From positions 124,001-188,000 of the forward strand of contig NZ_JAGTIS010000011.1 of assembly GCF_018704125.1 (NCBI RefSeq): a stretch of DNA of 64,000 nucleotides, read 5' to 3'. The notes under the pieces are model-generated. The model saw only the letters and a program-made list of their open reading frames with translations. It did not search any database and had not been told where the DNA came from. Both the position numbers and the translations under genes were made by a program. This DNA is from Metapseudomonas boanensis (GTDB taxonomy: Bacteria; Pseudomonadota; Gammaproteobacteria; Pseudomonadales; Pseudomonadaceae). Within the stretch, counting starts at the first letter, position 1; each line of letters starts with the position of its first letter. This document shows positions 39,320 to 48,958 of the stretch, in pieces.

Positions 39320-40693
39320 ATGTTTGAAAACCTAACCGATCGCCTCTCGCAGACGCTGCGCCATGTCACCGGCAAGGCCAAGCTGACCGAGGACAACATC
39401 AAGGACACCCTGCGTGAAGTGCGCATGGCCCTGCTCGAGGCCGACGTTGCCTTGCCAGTGGTCAAGGACTTCGTGGGCAAGATCAAGGAACGCGCAGTCG
39501 GTACCGAGGTGTCGAAGAGCCTGACGCCGGGCCAGGCTTTCGTGAAGATCGTCCAGGCCGAGCTGGTGGAGCTGATGGGCGCCGCCAATGAAGATCTGTC
39601 GCTCAATGCTGCGCCACCGGCGGTCATCCTCATGGCCGGCCTGCAGGGCGCGGGCAAGACCACCACCGTTGGCAAACTGGCGCGCTTCCTCAAGGAGCGC
39701 AAGAAGAAGTCGGTACTGGTCGTGTCGGCGGACGTCTACCGTCCGGCGGCGATCAAGCAGCTGGAAACCCTGGCCAACGATCTCGACGTGACGTTCTTCC
39801 CGTCGGACACCAGCCAGAAGCCGGTGGATATCGCCCAGGCGGCGATCCGTGAGGCCAAGCTCAAGTTCATCGATGTGGTCATCGTTGACACCGCCGGCCG
39901 ACTGCACGTCGACGCGGAAATGATGAGCGAAATCCAGCAGGTCCATGCCGCGATCAAGCCGGTAGAGACGTTGTTCGTGGTCGATGCGATGACCGGTCAG
40001 GACGCTGCCAATACCGCCAAGGCCTTCAATGATGCCCTGCCGCTCACCGGCGTGGTGCTGACCAAGGTGGACGGTGACGCCCGCGGTGGTGCCGCCCTGT
40101 CAGTGCGTGCCATCACCGGCAAGCCGATCAAGTTCCTCGGCATGGGCGAGAAGAGCGAAGCCCTCGACCCGTTCCACCCGGATCGTATCGCCTCGCGCAT
40201 CCTCGGCATGGGTGACGTCCTCAGCCTGATCGAGCAGGCTGAGCAGAGCATGGATCGCGAGAAGGCCGAGAAACTCGCGAAAAAGATCAAGAAGGGCAAG
40301 GGCTTCGACCTCGAAGACTTCCGTGACCAGTTGCAGCAGATGAAGAGCATGGGCGGTCTCGGCAGCCTGATGGACAAACTGCCGATGCTGGGAGGCGTGA
40401 ACCTGTCCCAGATGGGCAATGCCCAGAACGCGGCGGAGAAGCAGTTCAAGCAGATGGAGGCAATCATCAACTCCATGACGCCGGCCGAACGCCGCGACCC
40501 AGACGTGATCAGTGGTTCGCGCAAGCGCCGCATTGCCCTGGGCTCCGGCACCCAGGTGCAGGATGTCGGGCGTCTGATCAAGCAGCACAAGCAGATGCAG
40601 AAAATGATGAAGAAGGTCACTGCCAAGGGTGGCATGGCCAGGATGATGCGTGGCATGGGTGGGATGTTCCCTGGCGGGATGCCGAAGGTGTGA
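39320..40693 (+). CDS. ffh: Signal recognition particle protein Ffh
   Basis: GTPase of the signal recognition particle; binds 4.5S RNA and signal sequences and delivers ribosomes to FtsY/SecYEG. N domain (MFENLTDRLSQTLRHVTGKAKLTEDN), G domain with P-loop GLQGAGKTTTVGKL, DTAGRLHVD and TKVDGDARGG, then the methionine-rich M domain (from about residue 300) with SRKRRIALGSGTQVQDV for RNA binding and a Met/Gly-rich C-terminus. 457 residues. The ATG at 39320 follows AAAGGAA. Confidence 0.97.
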   Translation: MFENLTDRLSQTLRHVTGKAKLTEDNIKDTLREVRMALLEADVALPVVKDFVGKIKERAVGTEVSKSLTPGQAFVKIVQAELVELMGAANEDLSLNAAPPAVILMAGLQGAGKTTTVGKLARFLKERKKKSVLVVSADVYRPAAIKQLETLANDLDVTFFPSDTSQKPVDIAQAAIREAKLKFIDVVIVDTAGRLHVDAEMMSEIQQVHAAIKPVETLFVVDAMTGQDAANTAKAFNDALPLTGVVLTKVDGDARGGAALSVRAITGKPIKFLGMGEKSEALDPFHPDRIASRILGMGDVLSLIEQAEQSMDREKAEKLAKKIKKGKGFDLEDFRDQLQQMKSMGGLGSLMDKLPMLGGVNLSQMGNAQNAAEKQFKQMEAIINSMTPAERRDPDVISGSRKRRIALGSGTQVQDVGRLIKQHKQMQKMMKKVTAKGGMARMMRGMGGMFPGGMPKV

Positions 40694-40729
40694 GATCTGG
40701 TCGCCGACCGGTGGCCAGTAAAAAGAGAT

Positions 40730-40757
40730 TTGCAATCGGCCGGATAATCTTTAGAAT
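40730..40757 (+). promoter_or_regulatory. Promoter of the rpsP-rimM-trmD-rplS operon
   Basis: TTGCAA (40730-40735), 16-base spacer, TAGAAT (40752-40757), 72 bases before the rpsP ATG. Confidence 0.65.
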
Positions 40758-40829
40758 ATGCGGCCTTTCGGGCCCATGGCCCATGTGTGCATACAGCTTG
40801 AAAAGCACCGACTACAGGAACGAAGTTCA

Positions 40830-41081
40830 ATGGTAACCATCCGTCTTGCCCGTGGCGGCTCCAAGAAGCGCCCCTTCTACCACCTGACCGTGACCAACAG
40901 CCGCAATGCGCGCGATGGTCGCTTCGTTGAGCGCATCGGCTTCTTCAACCCGGTTGCTCAGGGTGCAGAAGTGAAGCTCTCCGTGAACCAGGAGCGTGCC
41001 AGCTACTGGCTGAGCCAGGGCGCCCAGCCGTCTGAGCGTGTTGCTCAGCTGCTGAAGGAAGCTGCCAAGGCTGCTGCCTAA
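40830..41081 (+). CDS. rpsP: 30S ribosomal protein S16
   Basis: Small-subunit protein needed for 30S assembly. 83 residues, starting [41 protein letters not shown], the invariant S16 N-terminus. The start at 40830 gives this N-terminus; the open frame extends further upstream. First gene of the conserved rpsP-rimM-trmD-rplS operon; rimM starts eight bases after its stop. Confidence 0.97.
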   Translation: MVTIRLARGGSKKRPFYHLTVTNSRNARDGRFVERIGFFNPVAQGAEVKLSVNQERASYWLSQGAQPSERVAQLLKEAAKAAA

Positions 41082-41089
41082 GCATCTTT

Positions 41090-41626
41090 ATGAGCACGAC
41101 GCCGGCCCCCGCCGAGGATCTGATCGTTCTCGGCAAGATATTCTCGGTGCATGGCGTACGTGGCGAGGTGAAGGTCTATTCCTTCACCGATCCGCTGGAT
41201 AACGTGCTCGATTACCGCCGTTGGACGCTTAAGCGTGACAACGAGGTAAAGCAGGTCGAGGTCATCAGTGGACGTGTGCATGGCAAGGTCCTGGTGGCAA
41301 AGCTGAAAGGGTTGGACGACCGTGATGTCGCCCGCACTTACGCAGGTTTTGAAATTTGCGTGCCTCGCAGTGAGCTGCCCGAACTCAGCGATGACGAGTT
41401 CTACTGGTACCAGTTGGAAGGTCTCAATGTGATCAACCAGGACGGGCAATTGCTCGGCCGTATCGATCATCTGCTCGAGACCGGTGCCAACGACGTGATG
41501 GTGGTCAAGCCCTGCGCTGGCAGCCTGGATGACCGTGAACGCCTTCTGCCCTATACGGAGCAGTGTGTGCAATCGGTCGATCTGGATGCCGGTGAAATGC
41601 GGGTGGATTGGGACGCCGATTTCTAA
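41090..41626 (+). CDS. rimM: Ribosome maturation factor RimM
   Basis: Assists 30S head assembly and binds S19. N-terminal RimM beta-barrel (LIVLGKIFSVHGVRGEVKVYSFTDPLDNVLDY) and C-terminal PRC-barrel (DEFYWYQLEGLNVINQDGQLLGRIDHLLETGANDVMVV), ending in the conserved acidic tail MRVDWDADF. 178 residues. Confidence 0.96.
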   Translation: MSTTPAPAEDLIVLGKIFSVHGVRGEVKVYSFTDPLDNVLDYRRWTLKRDNEVKQVEVISGRVHGKVLVAKLKGLDDRDVARTYAGFEICVPRSELPELSDDEFYWYQLEGLNVINQDGQLLGRIDHLLETGANDVMVVKPCAGSLDDRERLLPYTEQCVQSVDLDAGEMRVDWDADF

Positions 41627-41635
41627 GGGCCTGAC

Positions 41636-42388
41636 TTGAAAAGCATGCAGGTCGAAGTCATCAGCATCTTTCCCGAGATGTTCGCCGCCATCAGTGAATA
41701 CGGCATTACCAGCCGTGCGGTGAAGCAGGGGCTCTTGAAGCTGAACTGCTGGAATCCGCGGAGTTTCACCGAAGATCGTCACCAGACGGTGGACGATCGC
41801 CCCTTCGGTGGTGGCCCAGGCATGGTCATGAAGATCCAGCCCCTGGAACGGGCCCTGGCAGCAGCCAAGGCAGCGGCAGGGGAGCGAGCGAAGGTGATTT
41901 ACCTTTCGCCGCAAGGACGCCAATTGAAACAGGCGGCCGTGCGCGAGCTGGCGAACGAGGATGCTTTGATCCTCATTGCTGGTCGCTACGAAGGCATCGA
42001 CGAGCGCTTCATTGAGGAGCACGTCGATGAGGAATGGTCGATTGGCGACTACGTCCTGTCCGGCGGTGAGCTGCCGGCCATGGTGCTGATCGATGCGGTG
42101 ACGCGGTTGTTGCCTGGCGCGCTGGGCCACGCGGACTCCGCCGAGGAGGACTCCTTTACGGACGGCCTGCTCGATTGTCCGCACTACACTCGACCCGAGG
42201 TGTACGCAGACAAGCGTGTTCCTGAGGTGCTGCTCAGCGGCAACCACGAACACATCCGGCGATGGCGTTTGCAGCAGGCCTTAGGGCGCACCTGGGAACG
42301 TCGGGCTGATCTTCTGGATTGCCGCTCGCTTTCTGGAGAAGAGAAAAAGCTGCTGGAGGAATACATCCGCCAGCGGGACGATAGTTAA
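41636..42388 (+). CDS. trmD: tRNA (guanine-N1-)-methyltransferase TrmD
   Basis: SPOUT-class enzyme that makes m1G37 and prevents +1 frameshifting. The knot motifs [37 protein letters not shown] are present and SAM-binding residues are intact. The start is most likely TTG at 41636 after AAGGG, giving [15 protein letters not shown] and 250 residues; an ATG at 41645 is the alternative. Third gene of the ribosomal operon. Confidence 0.96.
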   Translation: MKSMQVEVISIFPEMFAAISEYGITSRAVKQGLLKLNCWNPRSFTEDRHQTVDDRPFGGGPGMVMKIQPLERALAAAKAAAGERAKVIYLSPQGRQLKQAAVRELANEDALILIAGRYEGIDERFIEEHVDEEWSIGDYVLSGGELPAMVLIDAVTRLLPGALGHADSAEEDSFTDGLLDCPHYTRPEVYADKRVPEVLLSGNHEHIRRWRLQQALGRTWERRADLLDCRSLSGEEKKLLEEYIRQRDDS

Positions 42389-42430
42389 CGTATCGATGGC
42401 AGGCCAGAAACCTGTCTTAGGAGCATAGCG

Positions 42431-42781
42431 ATGACCAACAAGATTATTCAGCAGCTCGAAGCCGAGCAAATGAGCAAAGAGATTCCGGCTTTCGCCCCGG
42501 GCGACACCGTAATCGTTCAAGTTAAAGTAAAGGAAGGCGACCGTCAGCGTCTGCAGGCTTTCGAAGGTGTGGTCATCGCCAAGCGCAACCGCGGCCTGAA
42601 CAGCGCGTTCACCGTGCGCAAGATTTCCAACGGCGTGGGCGTAGAGCGTACTTTCCAGACCTACTCCCCGCTGGTTGACAGCCTGTCCGTCAAGCGCCGC
42701 GGTGACGTGCGCAAGGCCAAGCTGTACTACCTCCGCGACCTGTCCGGCAAGGCTGCTCGCATCAAGGAAAAGCTGGTCTAA
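42431..42781 (+). CDS. rplS: 50S ribosomal protein L19
   Basis: Large-subunit protein at the subunit interface. 116 residues with the conserved [22 protein letters not shown] and [23 protein letters not shown] segments. The ATG follows TAGGAG. Last gene of the operon, followed by a terminator. Confidence 0.97.
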   Translation: MTNKIIQQLEAEQMSKEIPAFAPGDTVIVQVKVKEGDRQRLQAFEGVVIAKRNRGLNSAFTVRKISNGVGVERTFQTYSPLVDSLSVKRRGDVRKAKLYYLRDLSGKAARIKEKLV

Positions 42782-42797
42782 CCGACCGGTTTCGAAG

Positions 42798-42831
42798 AAA
42801 ACCCGCCCTGGTTCGCCTCGGCGGGTTTTTT
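42798..42831 (+). terminator. Terminator after rplS (also facing the kinase gene)
   Basis: AAAACCCGCC (42798-42807), 12-base loop, GGCGGG (42820-42825), TTTTTT (42826-42831). The T-run touches the last base of the convergent kinase gene; the A-tract on the left side makes it usable from both directions. Confidence 0.85.
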
Positions 42832-45800
42832 CATGCCTGGTTGGGTCTCAAGGTTTGCTCGAGTTGTTCGAACGCGTCTTCGACGCGTTCCACACCTTCG
42901 CGCAATGAGGCCAGCGGGGCAGGTGTTTGGCACAGCGACTCGAGGCGCTGACAACTGTCGATCAGGTGCCTCGCCTTGATGATTTTGGCGGCGCCCTTGA
43001 TCTTGTGCGCCAGCCCTGCGATGCCTTGCCAGTCCTGCTGTCCAGTGAGTGCGCGCAATTGGTCGAGATCCTCTCGGTTTGCTTGCAAAATCTCATTGAT
43101 CAAGCGTGAATTGAGAACTGGATTCCCTCCAGTAAGCAGGTCCAATTCTCCCAGGTCGCACCTAAGCAACCCAGGTTCAGCAGGGGGCAATCCTGTAGCC
43201 TCTGCCAGCTGTACTTCCAGCGCCTTGAGGCTGGCAGGTTTGAACAGGCAGGCATCCATCCCTGCTTCAAGGCACCGTTGGAACTCTTCGCTTTGCGCGT
43301 TTGCGGTGTACCCGAGCACCCGACAGCGGTGGCGTCCCTCGGCTTGTTCCTGTTCGCGGATGCGGCGCGTCAGTGCGTAACCGCCCATCACTGGCATGTG
43401 ACAGTCGCTGATGACCACGTCGAAGCGTTCTCTCCTCCAGATTTCCAGGCCTTCGGCGCCGTGCTGAGCACTGGTGATCCGATGTCCCAAGAAGCTCAGT
43501 TGCTGCCTGAGAAGTTCGCGATTGGCCGCGTGATCGTCTACGACCAGCACGTCCAAGGGGCGTTGGCGTAGTCTGGTAATTCCAGGCGTTGGAGGCGCAA
43601 TGGGCAGGCCTTCATCCAACTGCACGAGGTCCAGGGTCAGCGTCACTTGAGTCCCATGGCCAAGCTTGCTGTGCATGCTCAGGGTACCCCCCATCATTTC
43701 GCAAAGGGTGCGGCTGATCACCAGACCCAGGCCGGCGCCCCGGTTGATGTTCGGATCGTTGTTGCTGGCTTGTACGAAGGGCTGAAAGAGTCGTTGCAGG
43801 TCGGCCTCGCCAATGCCTATGCCGCTGTCCTCTACCTCCAGCCTCAGCGCAAGGCGTCGCTCCTGGCCTGATGATCCCGTTACCCGAATGCTCACGCTTC
43901 CTGATTCTGTGAACTTGATGGCATTGCTCACCAGATTGGAGAGGATCTGCTTGAAACGCATTGGGTCGATCTGGACGTCGCAGTCGATCCGGTCGTCGAA
44001 TGCCAGTAGAAGTTCCAGGCCCTTCTGGTGTGCGACGCCGTCGAACACGCGCACCACCGATTCCACCAGATCGCGCAGGTTGGCCTGGACCGGAGTCAGG
44101 CTCAAGCGGCCGGACTCGATCCGCGCAATGTCCAGGATGTCTCCGATCAGCTCCAAAAGATTCTTTGCCGAGCCATAGGCCAACTGGATCGCAGGGGTGT
44201 CTAACTGGCCCTGCTCCGCGCGCTTGAGGGCGAGCTCCAACATGCCGATCACCGCATTCATTGGCGTACGGATTTCATGGCTCATGGTGGTGAGGAAGGT
44301 ACTTTTGGCCCTGCTTGCCTCGTCGGCCCGTTCCTTCGCCTCTTGCAGCGCGTCGACCAGCCTGCGGCGTTCGCTGATATCGATCCAGCCACCGATGACG
44401 CCCTTAACTTTGCCGCGGAAGTCCCTGTAGGGCAGCAGCCAATGGTAGAGGGTCAGCTGCTGGCCGCGGACGTTGAGTTGCCGATCGTTCTGTAACGAGA
44501 GACCTTCTTCGATTACCTGGCGATAGTCCTTGCGCAGCTGTTCGGCGTCCGCCGGGTTGTCCAGGATCTGTTCAGGAAGGGCCTGTCCGATCAGAGGCTG
44601 CCGTTCGAGGCCCAGGGTTTGCAGATAGTTTTCATTGCAGAGAAGGAGGTTGCCCTTCAGATCCCTTACGTAAATAGGATGCGGCGTGCCGTTGATCAAT
44701 GCCTCCATGAACTGCAACTGATCATTGAGAGCGTGCTGGGCCTGTATCCGAAGCTTGATCTGACGGCGAAGGTAGGCGTTCCACAAGAGAGATACGAGCA
44801 GCAACAGACTGGAGATCATGACTACTTGGTAGATGATCTGCAGGTAGTCCCGCCATGACTGACCGCTGACTTCAACGTTGGAGCGCCAACGCTGGTTGAC
44901 CAGGACTGCCAGTTCGTCAGGCGGAATGCCGACCAGCGCCTTGTCCAGAATCGAGACCAGCTCGTGGTTCTCCCGCCGCACCGCAAAGCCGATGAACTCC
45001 TCCGGCACATCGATGAGTTCCGAAATGCGGAGCTTGTCCGAAAACATTCGGTGGACGTAGTACTCGGCGACATTTCCAGACATGACGGCGCCATCCGCCC
45101 CACCTCGTGCGGTGAGGGCGAGGGCGTCGAGCAGTGAGTCGACTTCGACCAATTGCACCTGCGGATAGGTGCGACGCAGGAAGTCGAGCAGGATGTAGCC
45201 GCGCGTAACGGCCACGCGCTTGCCTGCCAGAGCCTCCAGTCTGGCGGCTGCTTCCGGCTGTCGAGGGGTGACGGTGACAAAGGAAACGCTCATGTAGGGA
45301 CGGGTGAAGCTGACGGTCTTCTCGAGCGTCATTCTGGGGCTCAGTGCTCCGATCATATCCGCCTGACCACTTTTCAGGTCATCGAGCATGCCATCCATGC
45401 TGGCAGTGCGGACAATCTCGAAGTGCAGTCCGGTGCGCAGCCGCACCTGTTCAAGAACATCTGCGGTAATGCCGTGATAGTTGCCCTCACTATCGAAAAA
45501 GGTTACCGGCGTGTAGTTGCCATATGTGGCGACACGTACGACCGGGTGCTGCTCTAGCCACGTCTGCTCAGCGGACGTAAGTGGCAGCTCGGGTTCCAGC
45601 AGGGCGGGCGTGTTGCCGCCGCTCCAGCGCTTCATGAGGCTGGATCGATGGCTCTGCAGAAAGCGGCTGAAGAGCGTGTTGAGCATGCGAAGCAGGCGGG
45701 TATCTTCCTTGCGTAGCATGAAGCCGAACCCCTGGGAGACCATCCCACCGAATCGGGTGATTCGCAGGTGGTTGGAGAAGGTCTGGTTGATCAGGTAATT

Positions 45801-46436
45801 CGAGGAGATCATGTCGCCCAGGTACACGTCGCTTTTGCCCATCGCCACCGCCCGCATTGCGGAGTCCGGTGTGGGGTAGCTATGTACCGAGGCCAGCGGA
45901 TAGATAGCTTGCACCCTCCTTGGAGACAGGTACTCCTGGGAGATCGCGATTCGCATGCCGCCAAGGTTTGCAGGTAGCTCGCGCTGTTCGTCCAGGCGGG
46001 TGACCAAGGCCGGACGGTCGGATACATAGGGCTGGGTCAAGACAAGGCGCGGATTCTCCGCCTCCAGGTCGTTCGACGTGCTCAGCAGGTCTGCTTCACC
46101 TTGCAGGACGGCCTGCATGGCCAGCTCACGATCCGTGAAGCGTCTTACGCGCAACGGCACATCCAGTAGCCGGGACACCAGACCTGCCACATCCGCTGTA
46201 AGACCTTCATAGTCGCGGCCGCTGGTGGTCAGGTCAAAGGGGGGGAGGTCGTTGCCGACTGCGAGGATGAGTTCGCCTTTGCTTCGAATCCATAAGCGGT
46301 CGTCGTCGGAGATGTCCACTTTCCAATCGAAGCTGATCGGGCGGCTCAGCAGCGGCAAGGTGTGCGGCTCTGCCAAGGTCTGCATGGAATTACTGGCAAT
46401 CAATAGTGCGATGAAGGTCAATAAGTGTGAGCGCAT
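42831..46436 (-). CDS. BvgS-like unorthodox hybrid sensor histidine kinase
   Basis: Large transmembrane sensor with a complete phosphorelay in one chain. From the ATG at 46436: signal peptide (1-22), two tandem periplasmic solute-binding-protein-type (venus flytrap) domains at about 55-275 and 298-525, one membrane segment at 536-556, a PAS/PAC domain (about 572-692), HisKA with the phospho-acceptor His720 (MSHEIRTPMNAVIGML), HATPase with N, G1 and G2 boxes (LVSNAIKFTESG, VEDSGIGIGEADL, GAGLGLVISRTLCEMMGG), a receiver domain with Asp1011 (VVISDCHMPVMGGY) and an HPt domain with His1144 (LAHKIKGAAKII). This is the BvgS/EvgS architecture, 1201 residues. No response regulator gene lies nearby, so its output partner is elsewhere. 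The ligand is unknown; flytrap sensors often read amino acids or similar small molecules. Confidence 0.92.
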   Translation of the reverse strand: MRSHLLTFIALLIASNSMQTLAEPHTLPLLSRPISFDWKVDISDDDRLWIRSKGELILAVGNDLPPFDLTTSGRDYEGLTADVAGLVSRLLDVPLRVRRFTDRELAMQAVLQGEADLLSTSNDLEAENPRLVLTQPYVSDRPALVTRLDEQRELPANLGGMRIAISQEYLSPRRVQAIYPLASVHSYPTPDSAMRAVAMGKSDVYLGDMISSNYLINQTFSNHLRITRFGGMVSQGFGFMLRKEDTRLLRMLNTLFSRFLQSHRSSLMKRWSGGNTPALLEPELPLTSAEQTWLEQHPVVRVATYGNYTPVTFFDSEGNYHGITADVLEQVRLRTGLHFEIVRTASMDGMLDDLKSGQADMIGALSPRMTLEKTVSFTRPYMSVSFVTVTPRQPEAAARLEALAGKRVAVTRGYILLDFLRRTYPQVQLVEVDSLLDALALTARGGADGAVMSGNVAEYYVHRMFSDKLRISELIDVPEEFIGFAVRRENHELVSILDKALVGIPPDELAVLVNQRWRSNVEVSGQSWRDYLQIIYQVVMISSLLLLVSLLWNAYLRRQIKLRIQAQHALNDQLQFMEALINGTPHPIYVRDLKGNLLLCNENYLQTLGLERQPLIGQALPEQILDNPADAEQLRKDYRQVIEEGLSLQNDRQLNVRGQQLTLYHWLLPYRDFRGKVKGVIGGWIDISERRRLVDALQEAKERADEASRAKSTFLTTMSHEIRTPMNAVIGMLELALKRAEQGQLDTPAIQLAYGSAKNLLELIGDILDIARIESGRLSLTPVQANLRDLVESVVRVFDGVAHQKGLELLLAFDDRIDCDVQIDPMRFKQILSNLVSNAIKFTESGSVSIRVTGSSGQERRLALRLEVEDSGIGIGEADLQRLFQPFVQASNNDPNINRGAGLGLVISRTLCEMMGGTLSMHSKLGHGTQVTLTLDLVQLDEGLPIAPPTPGITRLRQRPLDVLVVDDHAANRELLRQQLSFLGHRITSAQHGAEGLEIWRRERFDVVISDCHMPVMGGYALTRRIREQEQAEGRHRCRVLGYTANAQSEEFQRCLEAGMDACLFKPASLKALEVQLAEATGLPPAEPGLLRCDLGELDLLTGGNPVLNSRLINEILQANREDLDQLRALTGQQDWQGIAGLAHKIKGAAKIIKARHLIDSCQRLESLCQTPAPLASLREGVERVEDAFEQLEQTLRPNQA

Positions 46437-46829
46437 TATTCCGTCTCGGCCGCCACAGGCGTTGCGTCTGGCATTCAGTTCAGCACTCAAGGGATGCTGG
46501 TGCGGCGGAAAATAGCTGAGCGTTGACGGTGCGCCTACGTGATGGACAGCTCGCTAGGGATGTTTGGGATTATTCGTTGATAAGATCAGCTAATTCCTAC
46601 GTCTACTCGGGGCGACGGGCTGGTGGGAGGGGCAGTTGTGTCTGGGTGAAGAGGCGGGCGCCCTTATGGAATAATCCGCCCCCGCGCTCCCGCCTGAGTG
46701 TTGCAATGTTTCGGCAAGGGCCCGCCGGGCGCCAGGGGGGTCTCCCTGTCCATCTGGCAGCGCAGAACAACGACAAGATTTGCGGCACGCAGTGGCAGCC
46801 ACATCAGTTATCAATCGAGTAGTCGTGGC
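46437..46829. other. 393-bp gap between divergent kinase and thioesterase genes
   Basis: No credible gene. Contains the short palindrome TGATAAGATCA (46578-46588) and an AATAAT -10-like hexamer at 46670-46675 in the GGAATAATCCGCC context that resembles other promoters of this genome; the -35 match is poor. Nothing else was recognised. Confidence 0.4.
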
Positions 46830-47261
46830 ATGACCCCAAGAGAGCAAGAAATCGCCCGCCGGATCTTGATGTCCGAAAGCCGGGTAACCAAGGCGGTGTT
46901 CCCGCCAACCACCAACCACCACAACACGCTGTTCGGTGGCACCGCACTGGCCTGGATGGATGAGGTGTCGTTCATCACTGCAACCCGCTTTTGCCGCTTG
47001 CCACTGGTAACAGTGTCCAGTGATCGCATCGACTTCAAGCATCCGATCCCGGCGGGCTCCATTGTGGAGTTGGTGGGGCGTGTGGTGCATGTCGGCAATA
47101 CCAGCCTCAAGGTCGAGGTCGAGGTGTTCGTCGAAGACATGTACCGTCCTGTTCGTGAGAAGGCCATCAGCGGCCTGTTCAGCTTCGTCGCGATCGGTGA
47201 GGACAAGCGCCCGGTGCAGGTCCTGCCGGAGTTTGCCAAGGCTTCCAGTGAAACGGCTTAG
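46830..47261 (+). CDS. Acyl-CoA thioesterase, hotdog fold (YciA/ACOT type)
   Basis: Hydrolyses acyl-CoA esters to free acid and CoA in the cytoplasm. The hotdog signature NHHNTLFGGTALAWMDEVSFITATRF includes the catalytic Asn/Asp region (N-H-x-x-x-L-F-G-G-x2-L-x-W-M-D), followed by SSDRIDFKHPIPAGSIVELVGRVVHVGNTSLKVEVEVF. 143 residues from the ATG at 46830 (MTPREQEIARRILMSESR); upstream in-frame codons are considered non-coding. The ribosome site is weak. It is followed by about 700 bp of decayed sequence. Confidence 0.87.
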   Translation: MTPREQEIARRILMSESRVTKAVFPPTTNHHNTLFGGTALAWMDEVSFITATRFCRLPLVTVSSDRIDFKHPIPAGSIVELVGRVVHVGNTSLKVEVEVFVEDMYRPVREKAISGLFSFVAIGEDKRPVQVLPEFAKASSETA

Positions 47262-47952
47262 TGCGACCGGTGTTCCAGGTCTCCGGGGGGCACAGTTCGC
47301 GGTTGGGCGTGACCTTCGTCGGGAGGATTCACGCAGTTGTGCAAGCTCACCTTGAGGGACGCCTGGGGCGGGTCGATGTTGTGAGCGTCAGGCTGCCGAA
47401 GCTCTGGATCTGAGAGGCTCCAGCCACGCGGATATCGAAGCGCACCTCACCGATGGAGCTGGGCAGGCGCAGGTTCAAGGGGTCGTCAGGGTTGATGGTG
47501 GAGGCAACCTGACCAGGGTTGTAAGCCACATCCTGCATCGACGTCTCGGCGCAATGGCTTTTCAGCACTGGCATCACCAGCTTGGGCAGCTATTGTACCG
47601 AGCCCAGTCCGTCACCGAAGATGGGATGATATCAAGGTGAAATCATGGGATTGCTGAACCGGGTGTCACCGAACTTAGGATAGGTCGGTACGGCCACTGG
47701 TCAGTGTGGGCGACAGGTGACGCGATCATTGGTAACACCTACCGTCGCGTCGGTTTCCATCAGGGACACCCGCGACCAGCCGCCTCCAGGGTGGACCCAG
47801 CTCCTGACTCACCTCCAGCAGGACCTGGGCGAACATCGGCGATAACGCCGTGGCCACGATGCCGCCCAGGGTTCACCAGGGGGCCATGTTGCGGATGAAA
47901 TACGCCAGCCGCTATGGAAGACTAGCGCCACGTCATAGAAAAGCAGCTTGCC
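47262..47952. pseudogene. Decayed coding-like region before xerD
   Basis: No intact gene. On the minus strand 47347-47577 reads as 76 codons with protein-like sequence (NLRLPSSIGEVRFDIRVAGAS, then QIQSFGSLTLTTSTRP) and no convincing ribosome site; another minus-strand stretch around 47800-47930 reads LAYFIRNMAPW, a stop, then TLGGIVATALSPMFAQVLLE, reminiscent of a membrane transporter end. Stops and shifts interrupt both. I cannot assign families. Probably remains of one or more genes lost or moved between the thioesterase and xerD. No insertion sequence ends were found. Confidence 0.4.
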
Positions 47953-48849
47953 ATGTCCGCCCTGGAACATCCCCTTATCGATCGATTTCTTGAGGCCCTC
48001 TGGCTTGAAAAAGGCCTTTCACCCCATACCCGTGATGCCTACCGCAGTGATCTTGCCCACTTCAACGGCTGGCTGGATGCACGTGGCCTGGCATTGGAGG
48101 CGGCCGGGCGCGAGCTGATCCTGGATCACTTGGCCTGGCGCCTGGCGGAGGGTTACAAGGCTCGCTCGACCGCACGCTTTCTCTCCGGCGTGCGCGGTTT
48201 CTATCGCTACCTGCTGCGTGAAGGGGTGATCAGTGAGGACCCGACCCTTCAGGTGGATCTGCCGCAACTCGGGCGCCCGCTGCCCAAGTCCCTCTCCGAA
48301 GCTGATGTAGAGGCTCTGTTGCACGCCCCCGACCTGGAAGACCCGATCGGCCTGCGTGACCGCGCCATGCTCGAAGTGCTCTACGCCTGCGGTCTGCGGG
48401 TCAGTGAATTGGTGGGCTTGACGCTGGAGCAGGTCAACCTGCGCCAGGGCGTGCTCAAGGTGTTCGGCAAGGGCAGCAAGGAGCGGCTCGTGCCGTTGGG
48501 CGAAGAAGCCATCCTCTGGATTGAACGCTACCAGCGGCAGGCGCGCCCCTTTCTCCTCTCCGGCAAGCCTAGCGATGTGTTGTTTCCAAGCATGCGGGGT
48601 GAGCAGATGACCCGACAGACCTTCTGGCACCGTATCAAGCACCACGCCCAGGTCGCGTGCATTGCCAAGCCGCTCTCGCCGCACACCTTGCGCCATGCCT
48701 TTGCCACCCACCTGCTCAACCATGGCGCCGACCTGCGTGTCGTGCAGATGCTGCTCGGCCACAGCGACCTGTCCACCACCCAGATCTATACCCACATCGC
48801 TCGTGCGCGATTGCAGGAGTTGCATGCCCAGCACCATCCGCGAGGCTGA
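47953..48849 (+). CDS. xerD: Site-specific tyrosine recombinase XerD
   Basis: Resolves chromosome dimers at dif together with XerC under FtsK control. The N-terminal SAM-like core-binding domain (residues 5-90, PLIDRFLEALWLEKGLSPHTRDAYRSDL) is followed by the catalytic domain with Arg149, Lys173, His244, Arg247, His270 and the nucleophile Tyr279 (HTLRHAFATHLL, LGHSDLSTTQIYTH). 298 residues, XerD length. Followed by dsbC 109 bases later. Confidence 0.95.
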   Translation: MSALEHPLIDRFLEALWLEKGLSPHTRDAYRSDLAHFNGWLDARGLALEAAGRELILDHLAWRLAEGYKARSTARFLSGVRGFYRYLLREGVISEDPTLQVDLPQLGRPLPKSLSEADVEALLHAPDLEDPIGLRDRAMLEVLYACGLRVSELVGLTLEQVNLRQGVLKVFGKGSKERLVPLGEEAILWIERYQRQARPFLLSGKPSDVLFPSMRGEQMTRQTFWHRIKHHAQVACIAKPLSPHTLRHAFATHLLNHGADLRVVQMLLGHSDLSTTQIYTHIARARLQELHAQHHPRG

Positions 48850-48958
48850 GACTGCCGGGGGCGGATTCATCCCACCGAGCGCCTGGCGTCGGCGTTGGAG
48901 GCCTTCTGTGTTAGGCTTGAGCGATCGTACGAACGTCCGCCGCTCGACAGGAGTATCC

